Position numbers and translations under genes: made by a program | DNA from: Nocardioides sp. CFH 31398 | Lineage (GTDB): Bacteria > Actinomycetota > Actinomycetes > Propionibacteriales > Nocardioidaceae | Assembly: GCF_022436705.1 (NCBI RefSeq) | Contig: NZ_JAKUHT010000006.1 | Location: 62,001-126,000, forward strand | Length of the DNA stretch: 64,000 nt | Reading direction: 5' to 3' | Notes under the pieces: generated by a model | What the model was told of the DNA's origin: nothing | What the model saw: only the letters and a program-made list of their open reading frames with translations | Databases searched by the model: none | Shown here: in pieces, positions 36,086 to 44,892 of the stretch | Position numbering within the stretch: position 1 is the first letter of the stretch | How the letters are laid out: each line of letters begins with the position of its first letter

Positions 36086-36138
36086 AAGAAAGATCCTACC
36101 GCAGGCTGGCTGTGTCCCGATCTTTACAGTGTCAAGAA
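36078..36138. promoter_or_regulatory. Divergent promoters with two inverted copies of an 18-bp operator
   Basis: CTTGACACAAGAAAGATC (36078-36095, +) and CTTGACACTGTAAAGATC (36138-36121, -) match at 15 of 18 positions and face each other. The second contains a near-perfect dyad CTTGACA-c-TGTAAAG. One covers the TetR start codon and its -10 (TAGGAT); the other follows the oxidoreductase -10 (TACAGT, 36125-36130). Confidence 0.7.
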
Positions 36139-36149
36139 AGGCAGGCCCC

Positions 36150-36803
36150 ATGTCCCACGTCCTCGTGGTCGACGGCCACCCCGGCCGCGACTCCCTCTGC
36201 GCCTCCCTCGCCGCCTCCTACGCCGCCGGCGCCCGGGAGACCGGTGCCGACGTCACCGTGCTGGCGCTCCGCGACCTCTCCTTCGACCCCGACCTGCACA
36301 CCGGCCGACGGGTCGCCCAGGCGCTCGAGCCAGACCTTGTCCGCGCCCAGCGCGCCCTCGTCGACGCCGACCACGTCGTGGTCGTGACCCCCGTCTGGTG
36401 GGGCTCCGTGCCGGCCCTGCTCAAGGGCTTCCTCGACCGCACCCTCGAGAGCGGGTGGGCCTACCGCTACCGCGACAACGGGCTGCCGCAGGGCCTGCTG
36501 GCCGGTCGCACGGCCCGCGTGGTGGTCACGACGGACTCGCCCGGGTGGTGGCTGCGGGTCCTGATGGGGGACACGACCGTCCGCCAGCTCGTCCGCAGCA
36601 CGCTGCGGTTCTGCGGCCTGCGGAAGGTCCGGACCACCCGCATCGGCGCCGTCCACGGCAGCGACGAGACCCGTCGCGCGGCGTGGCTCGAGGAGGTCGC
36701 CGGGCTCGGCCGGCGCGACGCCGCCCGACCCGCCCGCGCCGACAAGGCGGTGCCGCCCCGGCGTCCCGCGGAGGGTCGGGCGGAGACCTCCCCGGCGGCC
36801 TGA
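36150..36803 (+). CDS. NAD(P)H oxidoreductase, flavodoxin-like (MdaB/KefF type)
   Basis: 217-residue Flavodoxin_2-fold protein: HVLVVDGHPGRDSLCASLAASY holds the FMN/FAD phosphate, VVVVTPVWWGSVPALLKGFLDR the flavin-binding WW segment. It probably reduces quinones or electrophiles with NAD(P)H. A basic, Pro-rich tail of about 35 residues is unusual. ATG 36150 follows GAAAGG at nine bases. Divergent transcription from the TetR gene with shared operators suggests induction by a toxic quinone or similar ligand. Confidence 0.8.
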   Translation: MSHVLVVDGHPGRDSLCASLAASYAAGARETGADVTVLALRDLSFDPDLHTGRRVAQALEPDLVRAQRALVDADHVVVVTPVWWGSVPALLKGFLDRTLESGWAYRYRDNGLPQGLLAGRTARVVVTTDSPGWWLRVLMGDTTVRQLVRSTLRFCGLRKVRTTRIGAVHGSDETRRAAWLEEVAGLGRRDAARPARADKAVPPRRPAEGRAETSPAA

Positions 36804-36849
36804 GGGGGAGCACCCGGTGTCGGCGGGCGGACGTAGGCTGGGAAGCCTC

Positions 36850-39312
36850 ATGACCCCTCCCGGCACCGACCTCGACACCATCCCGGGCCTCGAGTACGAC
36901 GACCCGCGCCCCGACAGCGGCCCGGGGTCGAAGCGGCGCTCCGGGCCGACCCGGGACGAGCTGCTGGAGGGCCTCAACGGACCCCAGCGCGAGGCCGTCC
37001 AGCACGCGGGCACGCCGCTGCTGGTCGTGGCGGGGGCGGGGTCGGGCAAGACCCGGGTGCTGACGCGGCGGATCGCCTGGCTGATCTCCGAGCGGGGCGC
37101 CCACCCGGGGTCCATCCTGGCCATCACCTTCACCAACAAGGCCGCGGCCGAGATGAAGGAGCGGGTCAGCGAGCTCGTCGGCAACCGCGCCCGCATCATG
37201 TGGGTCTCGACCTTCCACTCCGCGTGCGTGCGGATCCTCCGCAAGGAGATCCACGTGCTCGGCTTCAAGTCGAACTTCTCGATCTACGACGCCGCCGACT
37301 CCCGCCGCCTCATGCAGCTGGTCTGCACCGACCTCGAGCTCGACCCGAAGCGCTACCCGCCCCGCGCCGTCCTGAACTGGGTCTCCGACGCCAAGAACGA
37401 GCTCAAGGACGCCGACGACGCCGCGAAGGGGGCCGAGAACGCGCTCGAGGAGAACTACGCCAAGGCGTACGCCGTCTACCAGCGGCGCCTGCGCGAGGCC
37501 CACGCGCTGGACTTCGACGACCTGATCATGACGACGGTGCGCCTGCTCGCGGCGTACCCGGAGGTCCGCGAGGTCTACCGCCGCCGCTTCCGGCACGTGC
37601 TGGTCGACGAGTACCAGGACACCAACCACGCGCAGTACGCCCTCATCGGCCAGCTGTGCGCGCCGAACCCCGAGGGCGACGACGGCGTCGACGCCCGCGT
37701 GCCGCCCAGCGAGCTCATGGTCGTCGGCGACGCCGACCAGTCGATCTACGCCTTCCGCGGTGCCGACATCCGCAACATCAACGACTTCGAGTCCGACTTC
37801 CCGGACGCCGAGACCATCCTGCTCGAGCAGAACTACCGCTCGACCCAGACCATCCTCGAGGCCGCGAACGGCGTCATCGGCCACAACCGGGAGCGCCGGG
37901 AGAAGCGGCTGTGGTCCGACTCGGGCCAGGGGGAGCGGATCGTCGGGTACGTCGCGGACGACGAGCGCGACGAGGCCCGGTTCGTCTCCGAGGAGATCGA
38001 CGCGCTGACCGACTCGGGCGACGTCCGGGCCGCGGACGTCGCGGTGTTCTACCGGACCAACGCGCAGTCCCGGGTGCTGGAGGAGGTCTTCATCCGCACC
38101 GGGCAGCCCTACAAGGTCGTCGGCGGCGTGCGGTTCTACGAGCGCCGGGAGGTCCGTGACGCGCTGGCGTACCTGCGGATGCTGGTCAACGCCGCCGACG
38201 AGATCTCGCTGCGGCGGGTCCTCAACGTGCCCAAGCGCGGCATCGGCGACCGGGCCGAGGCGTGCGTGCAGGCCTTCGCCGAGCGGGAGCGGATCACTTT
38301 CTGGGAGGCGCTGCAGCGCGCCGACGAGGCCCCCGGCGTCGCCACCCGCTCGCTGAAGGCGATCCAGGGCTTCGTGCGGATGGTCGAGGAGCTCCAGGCC
38401 ATGGTCGAGGCGGGGGAGCGGGCGGACGTCGTCCTCGAGTCCGTGCTCGCCCGGTCGGGCTACCTCGAGGAGCTGGAGGAGTCCGAGGACCCCCAGGACC
38501 ACACCCGCGTCGAGAACCTCGCTGAGCTCGTCGCGGTGGCCCGGGAGTTCGCCGAGGACCCGGTCGCCGGGCCGTCCGCCGACCCCGCCGACGTCGAGGC
38601 CGGCGAGGTGGCGCCGACGCTCGCCGACTTCCTCGAGCGGGTCGCACTGGTCGCGGACACCGACCAGATCCCCGACGCACCCGACGCCGAGGACGGCGAG
38701 GACCCGGGCGTCGTCACCCTGATGACGCTGCACACCGCGAAGGGCCTCGAGTTCCCCGTCGTGTTCCTCACCGGGATGGAGGACGGGATCTTCCCCCACA
38801 TGCGGGCCCTGGGCGGCGACCGCAAGGAGCTGGAGGAGGAGCGCCGGCTCGCGTACGTCGGCGTCACCCGCGCCCGCCGGCGGCTCTACGTGTCGCGGGC
38901 CGTCGTCCGGTCGGCCTGGGGCGCCCCCGCCCACAACCCGGCGTCACGGTTCCTCGACGAGCTGCCCGTCGACCTCGTCGACTGGCGCCGCACCGAGGCC
39001 GCGCAGACCCAGTGGACCCGCCGCGACGAGGCGTCCTGGTCACCCGCGGCCCGGGGCCTCGGCGCGCCGACCGCCGCCGGCCGCCGCAACTTCTCCAGCG
39101 CGGCCGCCCGCGCGGACGCCGCGTCGAAGTCGCGCCCGGCCCGCGCCGTCCCCGCGCTCGACCCCGGCGACCGCGTCCTCCACGACTCCTTCGGCATGGG
39201 CACGGTCGTCACCGTCGAGGGCTCCGGCGACAAGTCCGTCGCGAGCATCGACTTCGGCTCCGAGGGCGTCAAGCGCCTGCTGCTGCGCTACGCGCCGGTG
39301 GAGAAGCTCTGA
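36850..39312 (+). CDS. pcrA: UvrD/PcrA-type DNA helicase
   Basis: 820-residue superfamily 1A 3'-5' helicase for repair and replication-fork clearance. Motifs in order: Q-motif LNGPQREAVQH, Walker A GAGSGKTRVLTRR, motif Ia ITFTNKAAAEMKERV, motif II VDEYQDTNHAQY, motif III GDADQSIYAFRGAD, motif IV EQNYRSTQTIL, motif V TLHTAKGLEFPVVF and motif VI RLAYVGVTRARRRLYV. The C-terminal tail has the Tudor-like PGDRVLHDSFGMGTVV used to bind RNA polymerase. ATG 36850 was chosen over GTG 36817 because a -10 (TAGGCT, 36834-36839) lies between them. Confidence 0.96.
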   Translation: MTPPGTDLDTIPGLEYDDPRPDSGPGSKRRSGPTRDELLEGLNGPQREAVQHAGTPLLVVAGAGSGKTRVLTRRIAWLISERGAHPGSILAITFTNKAAAEMKERVSELVGNRARIMWVSTFHSACVRILRKEIHVLGFKSNFSIYDAADSRRLMQLVCTDLELDPKRYPPRAVLNWVSDAKNELKDADDAAKGAENALEENYAKAYAVYQRRLREAHALDFDDLIMTTVRLLAAYPEVREVYRRRFRHVLVDEYQDTNHAQYALIGQLCAPNPEGDDGVDARVPPSELMVVGDADQSIYAFRGADIRNINDFESDFPDAETILLEQNYRSTQTILEAANGVIGHNRERREKRLWSDSGQGERIVGYVADDERDEARFVSEEIDALTDSGDVRAADVAVFYRTNAQSRVLEEVFIRTGQPYKVVGGVRFYERREVRDALAYLRMLVNAADEISLRRVLNVPKRGIGDRAEACVQAFAERERITFWEALQRADEAPGVATRSLKAIQGFVRMVEELQAMVEAGERADVVLESVLARSGYLEELEESEDPQDHTRVENLAELVAVAREFAEDPVAGPSADPADVEAGEVAPTLADFLERVALVADTDQIPDAPDAEDGEDPGVVTLMTLHTAKGLEFPVVFLTGMEDGIFPHMRALGGDRKELEEERRLAYVGVTRARRRLYVSRAVVRSAWGAPAHNPASRFLDELPVDLVDWRRTEAAQTQWTRRDEASWSPAARGLGAPTAAGRRNFSSAAARADAASKSRPARAVPALDPGDRVLHDSFGMGTVVTVEGSGDKSVASIDFGSEGVKRLLLRYAPVEKL

Positions 39313-39350
39313 CCGCAGCGCCGCTCACCGACCGTTCCGGAGCGCTGCGG
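39313..39350 (+). terminator. Hairpin directly after pcrA
   Basis: CCGCAGCG (39313-39320) pairs with CGCTGCGG (39343-39350). It starts at the base after the pcrA TGA. No T-run follows. Confidence 0.5.
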
Positions 39351-39359
39351 CGGCCTGCG

Positions 39360-39574
39360 GCTCACCACGCTAGGCAGGGGAGCCGTCGGGTAGCGGGGCG
39401 AGCCCACCGCGCCAGGCTGCTGCTCACCCACCCAGCGTGGTGAACCGCGGAGCGGCGCGGCTGCCACCCGATGCTCACCACGCTAGCCAGGCGAGCCGTC
39501 GGGTAGCGGGGCGAGCTCGCCGCGCCAGGCTGCTGCTCACCTACCCAGCGTGGTGAACCGCGGAGCGGCGCGGC
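39360..39574. repeat. Duplicated palindromic element, 113-bp period
   Basis: Two near-identical 102-bp copies, 39360-39461 and 39473-39574, lie 113 bases apart. Each contains inverted ends TCACCACGCT and AGCGTGGTGA (39362-39371 with 39434-39443; 39475-39484 with 39547-39556), bracketing 82 bp. They fill most of the gap between convergent pcrA and the M23 peptidase gene. They look like a small non-autonomous or REP-like element; no transposase is near. Confidence 0.85.
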
Positions 39575-39592
39575 GGACGCGGGACGGAAGGC

Positions 39593-40462
39593 TCAGACCG
39601 TGACGCCGTGGACGGCGAGCGCCTCGGCCGGGTCGACCGGGTCGCCGGCGCCGGGGCGCACCTCGAGGTGCAGGTGGGGGCCGGTCGAGTTGCCGGTGGA
39701 GCCCACGGTGCCGATCTGGTCGCCCGCGGCGACGGTGTCGCCGGTGTTCACCGTGATCGACGTCTGGTGGCAGAACCACAGCTCGGTGCCGTCGTCCAGC
39801 GTGATGACGGTCTTGTTGCCGTAGGCGCCGTCGTACCCGGTCTCGGTCACGGTGCCGTTGGCGACGGCGACGATCGGCGTACCGGTGGGCGCCGCGAAGT
39901 CGAGGCCGGTGTGGTAGCCGGAGGAGTAGTACGAGCGGGCCAGCCCGAAGGTGTTGGTCAGGCGGTAGCCGGTGACGGGCAGGACCCAGCGGTTGAGGGC
40001 GAGCTCGTCGGCCTGCTCCTCGGCCTGCTGCGCGAACTGCTGCAGGGCGGCGTTGCGCTGCTCGGCCTGCTGCTCGGCCTGCTCGACCTCCTTGTCCGCG
40101 GCGGCGTCCTCGAGGGCGTCGCGGGCGGAGTCGCGGGAGACGGCGGCCTGGCGCGAGCGCAGCAGGTCGGAGCTGGCGGTGCCGCTCTTGCCGCTGGCGG
40201 CGTTGGCCGGGGCGTACTGGGCCAGGTCGTTGGCGACGACGTCCGCGCTGTCGACGGCCCCGGCGGTCACGGCGCCGGCGCCGGAGACGGCGAGGGCGGT
40301 GACGCCGACCAGCAGCGGCGCGGACGGGAGGGCGGAGACGACACCAGTGCGACGTGCGGCAGGACGCTCGGCCCTGCGCTTGCCCCCGGCCTGGCGGGCC
40401 GGCGGAGTCGCCGAGGAGTCAGCGCGGCGGGGGCCGCGGCGGTCTGCTCGGTGATTGCCCAT
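39593..40462 (-). CDS. Secreted M23 peptidase (LytM-type) with coiled coil
   Basis: 289 residues. A basic N-terminus ([13 protein letters not shown]) precedes one hydrophobic segment ([21 protein letters not shown]), which anchors or exports the protein. A Gln/Glu/Ala-rich coiled coil (about residues 110-160) leads to a LytM domain with zinc ligands in [15 protein letters not shown] and HLHLEVRPG; both metal motifs are complete. It probably cleaves peptidoglycan cross-links. TACAGT (40539-40534) is a plausible -10, giving a leader of about 65 bases. Confidence 0.88.
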   Translation of the reverse strand: MGNHRADRRGPRRADSSATPPARQAGGKRRAERPAARRTGVVSALPSAPLLVGVTALAVSGAGAVTAGAVDSADVVANDLAQYAPANAASGKSGTASSDLLRSRQAAVSRDSARDALEDAAADKEVEQAEQQAEQRNAALQQFAQQAEEQADELALNRWVLPVTGYRLTNTFGLARSYYSSGYHTGLDFAAPTGTPIVAVANGTVTETGYDGAYGNKTVITLDDGTELWFCHQTSITVNTGDTVAAGDQIGTVGSTGNSTGPHLHLEVRPGAGDPVDPAEALAVHGVTV

Positions 40463-40765
40463 GGGCAGGTGAATCCCTAGAAGCTCGGGTGCGGGGGCGG
40501 CGTGCGCGCGGGGGAACGGCACGGCGACGACCGACTGTAACGGAGGTGCCACGCGGACCGAAATCCGCACCGACGCACACGTGGACGAACGGGGGAGCCC
40601 CCGGTGCGGTCACGGGACCGGGGCCCGGAGTGACGGAGCACACGTGTCGCGGCCCGTCCCCCGGCATGGCCCGGCGCGCCGCGGCGGGACTAGGGTGCCG
40701 GACGGACCAGAGCGCCCGCACGGAGCGTACGGAGCGCCGCGAGCAGACCCGGACAGGATGCAGAC
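40463..40765. promoter_or_regulatory. Divergent intergenic region between M23 peptidase and sucC
   Basis: 303 bases with no gene. Minus-strand TACAGT at 40539-40534 is the best -10 for the peptidase. For sucC, TAGGGT at 40691-40696 is a candidate -10, giving a leader of about 63 bases. Short G/C hairpins occur around 40590-40607, but a defined riboswitch could not be recognised. Confidence 0.35.
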
Positions 40766-41929
40766 GTGGACCTGATGGAGTACCAGGCGAAGGAGCTCTT
40801 CGCCAAGCACGGAGTGACGACGACGCTCGGCACGGTCGTGACGACCGCCGAGGAGGCGCGCGCCGCGGCCGAGGAGATCGGTGGCGTCACCGTCATCAAG
40901 GCCCAGGTCAAGGCCGGAGGTCGCGGGAAGGCCGGTGGCGTCAAGATCGCCAAGACGGCGGACGAGGCCCAGCAGCACGCCGAGGCCATCCTCGCGCTCA
41001 CCATCAAGGACCTGCCGGTCAACCGCGTCCTCGTGACGCCCGCGACCCCGCCGGTGGAGGAGTACTACTTCTCCTTCCTGCTCGACCGCTCCAACCGCTC
41101 GTACCTCTGCATCGCCAGCGTCGAGGGCGGCGTGGAGATCGAGGAGGTCGCCAGGACCAACCCCGACGCGGTCAAGCAGATCCCGGTGGACGCCGGGCAG
41201 GGCGTGGACGACGCCAAGGCCGCCGAGATCGTCGACGAGGCCGGCTTCCCGGCCGAGCTGCGCGACCAGGCGATCACCATGGTCAAGGCGCTGTGGACGG
41301 TCTTCACCGAGGAGGACGCGACCCTCGTCGAGGTCAACCCGCTGGCCCGTCTCGAGGGCGACAAGCTCGAGGCGCTGGACGGCAAGGTCTCCCTCGACGA
41401 GAACGCGGAGTTCCGTCACACCGACCACGCCGGCTTCGAGATCCGCGAGGAGACCGACGCCCTCGAGGCGAAGGCCAAGGACAAGGGCCTCAACTACGTC
41501 AAGCTCGACGGCCAGGTCGGCATCATCGGCAACGGTGCGGGCCTCGTGATGAGCACCCTCGACGTCGTCGCCTACGCCGGCGAGAAGCACGGTGGCGTCA
41601 AGCCCGCCAACTTCCTCGACATCGGCGGTGGCGCGAACGCCCAGGTGATGGCCGACGGCCTCGACGTGATCCTCAACGACGAGCAGGTCCGGAGCGTCTT
41701 CGTGAACGTCTTCGGCGGCATCACCGCCTGCGACGAGGTCGCCAACGGCATCAAGGGCGCGCTGGAGATCCTCGGCGACGACGCGACGAAGCCGCTCGTC
41801 GTCCGCCTCGACGGCAACAACGTCGACAAGGGCCGGGCGATCCTCGACGAGCTGAACCACCCGCTCGTGACGCAGGTGGACACCATGGACGGCGCGGCCG
41901 ACAAGGCCGCCGAGCTGGCGAACGCCTGA
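40766..41929 (+). CDS. sucC: Succinyl-CoA synthetase (ADP-forming) beta subunit
   Basis: 387 residues, standard length. The ATP-grasp N-terminus reads [17 protein letters not shown], with [13 protein letters not shown] as the nucleotide loop. The C-terminal CoA-ligase domain has [21 protein letters not shown] and [13 protein letters not shown]. It pairs with SucD to make ATP (or GTP) from succinyl-CoA in the TCA cycle. GTG 40766 is the start matching family N-termini. sucD begins 11 bases after the stop. Confidence 0.96.
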   Translation: MDLMEYQAKELFAKHGVTTTLGTVVTTAEEARAAAEEIGGVTVIKAQVKAGGRGKAGGVKIAKTADEAQQHAEAILALTIKDLPVNRVLVTPATPPVEEYYFSFLLDRSNRSYLCIASVEGGVEIEEVARTNPDAVKQIPVDAGQGVDDAKAAEIVDEAGFPAELRDQAITMVKALWTVFTEEDATLVEVNPLARLEGDKLEALDGKVSLDENAEFRHTDHAGFEIREETDALEAKAKDKGLNYVKLDGQVGIIGNGAGLVMSTLDVVAYAGEKHGGVKPANFLDIGGGANAQVMADGLDVILNDEQVRSVFVNVFGGITACDEVANGIKGALEILGDDATKPLVVRLDGNNVDKGRAILDELNHPLVTQVDTMDGAADKAAELANA

Positions 41930-41940
41930 GGAGCGCGACG

Positions 41941-42822
41941 ATGTCGATCTACCTGAACCAGAACTCCAAGATCATCGTCCAGGGCATGACCGGTGGCATG
42001 GGCTCCAAGCACACCACCCTCATGGTCGAGTCCGGCTCGAACATCGTCGGCGGCGTCAACGCCCGCAAGGCCGGCACCAGCGTCGAGCTCGGCGGCAAGG
42101 ACCTCCCGGTCTTCGGCTCCGTCGAGGAGGCGATGAAGGAGACCGGCGCGAACGTCTCCGTCGTCTTCGTGCCCCCGGCCTTCACCAAGGACGCGTGCAT
42201 CGAGGCCATCGACGCCGGCATCGAGCTGCTCGTCGTCATCACCGAGGGCGTGCCGGTGCAGGACAGCGCCGAGGTGTTCGCCTACCTCGAGGGCAAGTCC
42301 ACCCGGATGATCGGCCCGAACTGCCCCGGGATCATCACCCCCGAGGAGTCGCTGGCCGGCATCACGCCCCACACCATCGCCGGCAAGGGCCCCATCGGCC
42401 TGGTGTCGAAGTCGGGCACGCTGACCTACCAGATGATGTTCGAGCTGCGGGACTTCGGCTTCACCACCGCCATCGGCATCGGCGGCGACCCGGTCATCGG
42501 CACCACGCACATCGACGCCCTCGCGGCGTTCGAGGCCGACCCCGAGACCGAGGCCATCGTGATGATCGGCGAGATCGGCGGCGACGCCGAGGAGCGTGCG
42601 GCCGACTACATCAAGGCCAACGTGACCAAGCCGGTCGTCGGCTACGTCGCCGGCTTCACCGCCCCGGAGGGCAAGACGATGGGCCACGCCGGCGCCATCG
42701 TCTCCGGCTCGTCCGGGACCGCGCAGGCCAAGAAGGAGGCCCTCGAGGCCGCCGGGGTCAAGGTCGGCAAGACGCCGTCCGAGACCGCTGCGCTGATGCG
42801 GGAGATCCTGCAGTCGCGCTGA
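41941..42822 (+). CDS. sucD: Succinyl-CoA synthetase alpha subunit
   Basis: 293 residues with the CoA-binding Rossmann domain ([19 protein letters not shown]), [10 protein letters not shown], and the phosphohistidine loop [13 protein letters not shown]. The catalytic His lies near residue 245. Together with SucC it forms the heterotetramer. An 18-bp hairpin follows immediately (42841-42880), closing the operon. Confidence 0.97.
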   Translation: MSIYLNQNSKIIVQGMTGGMGSKHTTLMVESGSNIVGGVNARKAGTSVELGGKDLPVFGSVEEAMKETGANVSVVFVPPAFTKDACIEAIDAGIELLVVITEGVPVQDSAEVFAYLEGKSTRMIGPNCPGIITPEESLAGITPHTIAGKGPIGLVSKSGTLTYQMMFELRDFGFTTAIGIGGDPVIGTTHIDALAAFEADPETEAIVMIGEIGGDAEERAADYIKANVTKPVVGYVAGFTAPEGKTMGHAGAIVSGSSGTAQAKKEALEAAGVKVGKTPSETAALMREILQSR

Positions 42823-42840
42823 GGTGAGCCTCACCGCGCA

Positions 42841-42880
42841 CGACGGGGCCCGGACGCCGCACGGCGTCCGGGCCCCGTCG
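42841..42880. terminator. Strong hairpin after sucCD
   Basis: Arms 42841-42858 and 42863-42880 form a perfect 18-bp stem with a GCAC loop. It lies 18 bases after sucD and between convergent genes. No T-run follows, so it may act on both strands. Confidence 0.85.
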
Positions 42881-42932
42881 CGTCCCGCCCCGGCGCTCGT
42901 CGCGCCCCGACCGGTGCGTGGGGAGCGGGGGC

Positions 42933-44789
42933 TCAGAGGCCGGGGGTGGCGCCGAGGCGGACCTGGGCGCGGGTGACCAGGTCGGTGAAGGCCGTCTGGT
43001 CGACGGGGGTGCCGGCCGGCACGTAGCCGACCTGGCCGACGGCACGGCCGTTGCGGACGACGCCCATGAGGAACTCCACGCTGCGGTTCTCCGACAGCTC
43101 CGTGGTCACCCGCCAGGCGAGGCGCTGACCGGTGTCGTCGGTCTCGTCGAGGATCACCTCGACCTCGGAGCCGAGCTGGTCGTCCTCGCAGGCGTCCATC
43201 CGGCCGCGGACGCCGTCGACGAAGCCCTGGGCCCCGACGTCGCGGGGGAACAACCCGACGGTCTCGGTGAGGCCGAACTCGTCGGGCAGGGAGCTGCCGG
43301 GGACGACGAAGGTGCGGGTGAGGTCGTCGGTGATCGGCTCCGCCGAGAAGTCGGTCTCGTCGCAGCTCGTCGCGGCCGTGTTGACGTCCGCCGGGGCCGG
43401 GTCGGTGCCGACCCAGGGCTGGTCGACGTCCTCGACCGGGGGCAGGTCGAGCGTGCCGAGCATCCCGCCGGCGGGCCCGCCCAGGGGGAGCGGTGCGGTG
43501 ATCTCGGTGGCGGGCGGGCCGGCGCACCGACCGGCGCCGTCGAGCCCGCACAGCCCGTTGACGGCGGTCGCCAGCAGCGTGGTCAGCGGCGCGCGCACCG
43601 GGCGGTCGGCGCTCTGCACCGAGCGCGCGAGGGTCGTCACGGTGCGGCCGCTGCGGGCCACGCCCACGGTGTGGGTGGTCACCGGGTCGTCGTAGGAGCG
43701 CAGCACGAAGAGCGTCGCCTGCTCGCCGACGTCGGTGACCTTCTCGGTCGCCAGCAGCTGCACCCGGTCGGCGGCGCACGCGGCGAACCACCGCGTCGTC
43801 GTCCGGTACGCCGCCCGGGCGTCGTCCTCGGAGGCCGACAGCTCCGTCATCTGGGTGAGGTCGATGCGGGCGGGGCCGTCCTGGCGGCCGCCGTCGGGGA
43901 GGTCGGAGCGGAACTGCCGCACCAGCGCCTCCTCGCCGTCGGGGTCGGCGTACCGCGCCCCCTGGCAGGGCAGGACGAGCCCGTCGCCGGTGGTGTTGTC
44001 GCTGGTCGAGCGCAGCCGCCACGGCCGGTCGGGCCACAGGCGCGAGGCCTGGTCGCGGTCGAGCAGCCGACGTGCCTCCAGGCCCGCGTCGCGGCCGGCG
44101 GCCTGCTGGGCGCCGACGCCGCCGTTGACCCCGGCGAGGCGCTCGGTCTCGAGCGAGGGCCGCAGGCCGTCGGAGTCGGTGACGAGGACGCCGCTGGCCA
44201 CCAGGGCGCCCGTGACCAGGACGGCGCCCGCGACGACGTGCAGCCGGCGCCGGGTGGTGCCGGCGCGCCGCACGATGGTCACGCGGGGCCAGCGCACGGA
44301 CTCCGCGGCGCTCGAGAGCGGCTCGAACAGCGCGCTGACGGACGTCGAGGGCACCCCGCGGTGCAGCGAGAGGTTCGCGGTGGCCGACTGGAGCTCGCGC
44401 TCCACCGTCGGCTGGACCAGCGCCAGCTCCTGCGCGATCTGCGGGAGCGTCAGCGAGGCCTGGTGGGCCAGGATCAGGACCTTGCGCTGGGTGAGGCTGA
44501 GCTTGCCCAGCGCCTCCAGGGTCGCCCGGACCTCCTCGTCGAGGCCCCGCTCGCGGTGGAAGGGCCGGGTCGTGCTGCGGCGCAGCGCCGACGCCCAGGC
44601 CTGCGGGCGGACGACGCTCTCGGGGTCCTCGTGGCGCGACACCTTGCGCCAGCGGTGCCACGCGGAGACGTAGGCGTCCCGGACGGCACGACGTGACGCC
44701 GGGAGGTCACCGGTCAGGGCCCACGTCTGGACGAGCAGGCGGTGCCGGCCCTCGGCGTAGAACGCGTCGAAGTCGGGCGGGGAAGTCAT
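42933..44789 (-). CDS. Sigma-70-like domain fused to a transmembrane extracytoplasmic protein
   Basis: 618 residues. Residues 5-70 resemble sigma region 2 (FDAFYAEGRHRLLVQTWALTG, AYVSAWHRWRKVSRHEDP) and 90-140 region 4 with a helix-turn-helix (LSLTQRKVLILAHQASLTLPQIA). After a linker, one helix (about 184-203, VVAGAVLVTGALVASGVLVT) leads to an exported part of about 415 residues with several cysteines. No zinc anti-sigma motif is visible. The design suggests a membrane-tethered transcription factor, but the sigma part may be only a DNA-binding relic. Confidence 0.7.
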   Translation of the reverse strand: MTSPPDFDAFYAEGRHRLLVQTWALTGDLPASRRAVRDAYVSAWHRWRKVSRHEDPESVVRPQAWASALRRSTTRPFHRERGLDEEVRATLEALGKLSLTQRKVLILAHQASLTLPQIAQELALVQPTVERELQSATANLSLHRGVPSTSVSALFEPLSSAAESVRWPRVTIVRRAGTTRRRLHVVAGAVLVTGALVASGVLVTDSDGLRPSLETERLAGVNGGVGAQQAAGRDAGLEARRLLDRDQASRLWPDRPWRLRSTSDNTTGDGLVLPCQGARYADPDGEEALVRQFRSDLPDGGRQDGPARIDLTQMTELSASEDDARAAYRTTTRWFAACAADRVQLLATEKVTDVGEQATLFVLRSYDDPVTTHTVGVARSGRTVTTLARSVQSADRPVRAPLTTLLATAVNGLCGLDGAGRCAGPPATEITAPLPLGGPAGGMLGTLDLPPVEDVDQPWVGTDPAPADVNTAATSCDETDFSAEPITDDLTRTFVVPGSSLPDEFGLTETVGLFPRDVGAQGFVDGVRGRMDACEDDQLGSEVEVILDETDDTGQRLAWRVTTELSENRSVEFLMGVVRNGRAVGQVGYVPAGTPVDQTAFTDLVTRAQVRLGATPGL

Positions 44790-44892
44790 GGCAGCCGTCC
44801 ACGGTACCGATGGGGCCCACCGCGGCGCGAACCCGAGCGTCTGCGGCGTGGGTCCCCGCGGCGGGGGCCGGTGCGGGACAGGATGGTCGGCC

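Noticed and set aside
40463..40620. c-di-AMP (ydaO) riboswitch upstream of the M23 peptidase, known for some actinobacterial cell-wall hydrolases.
   Set aside because: The leader is only about 65 bases from the likely -10, too short for the motif, and the conserved blocks could not be found.
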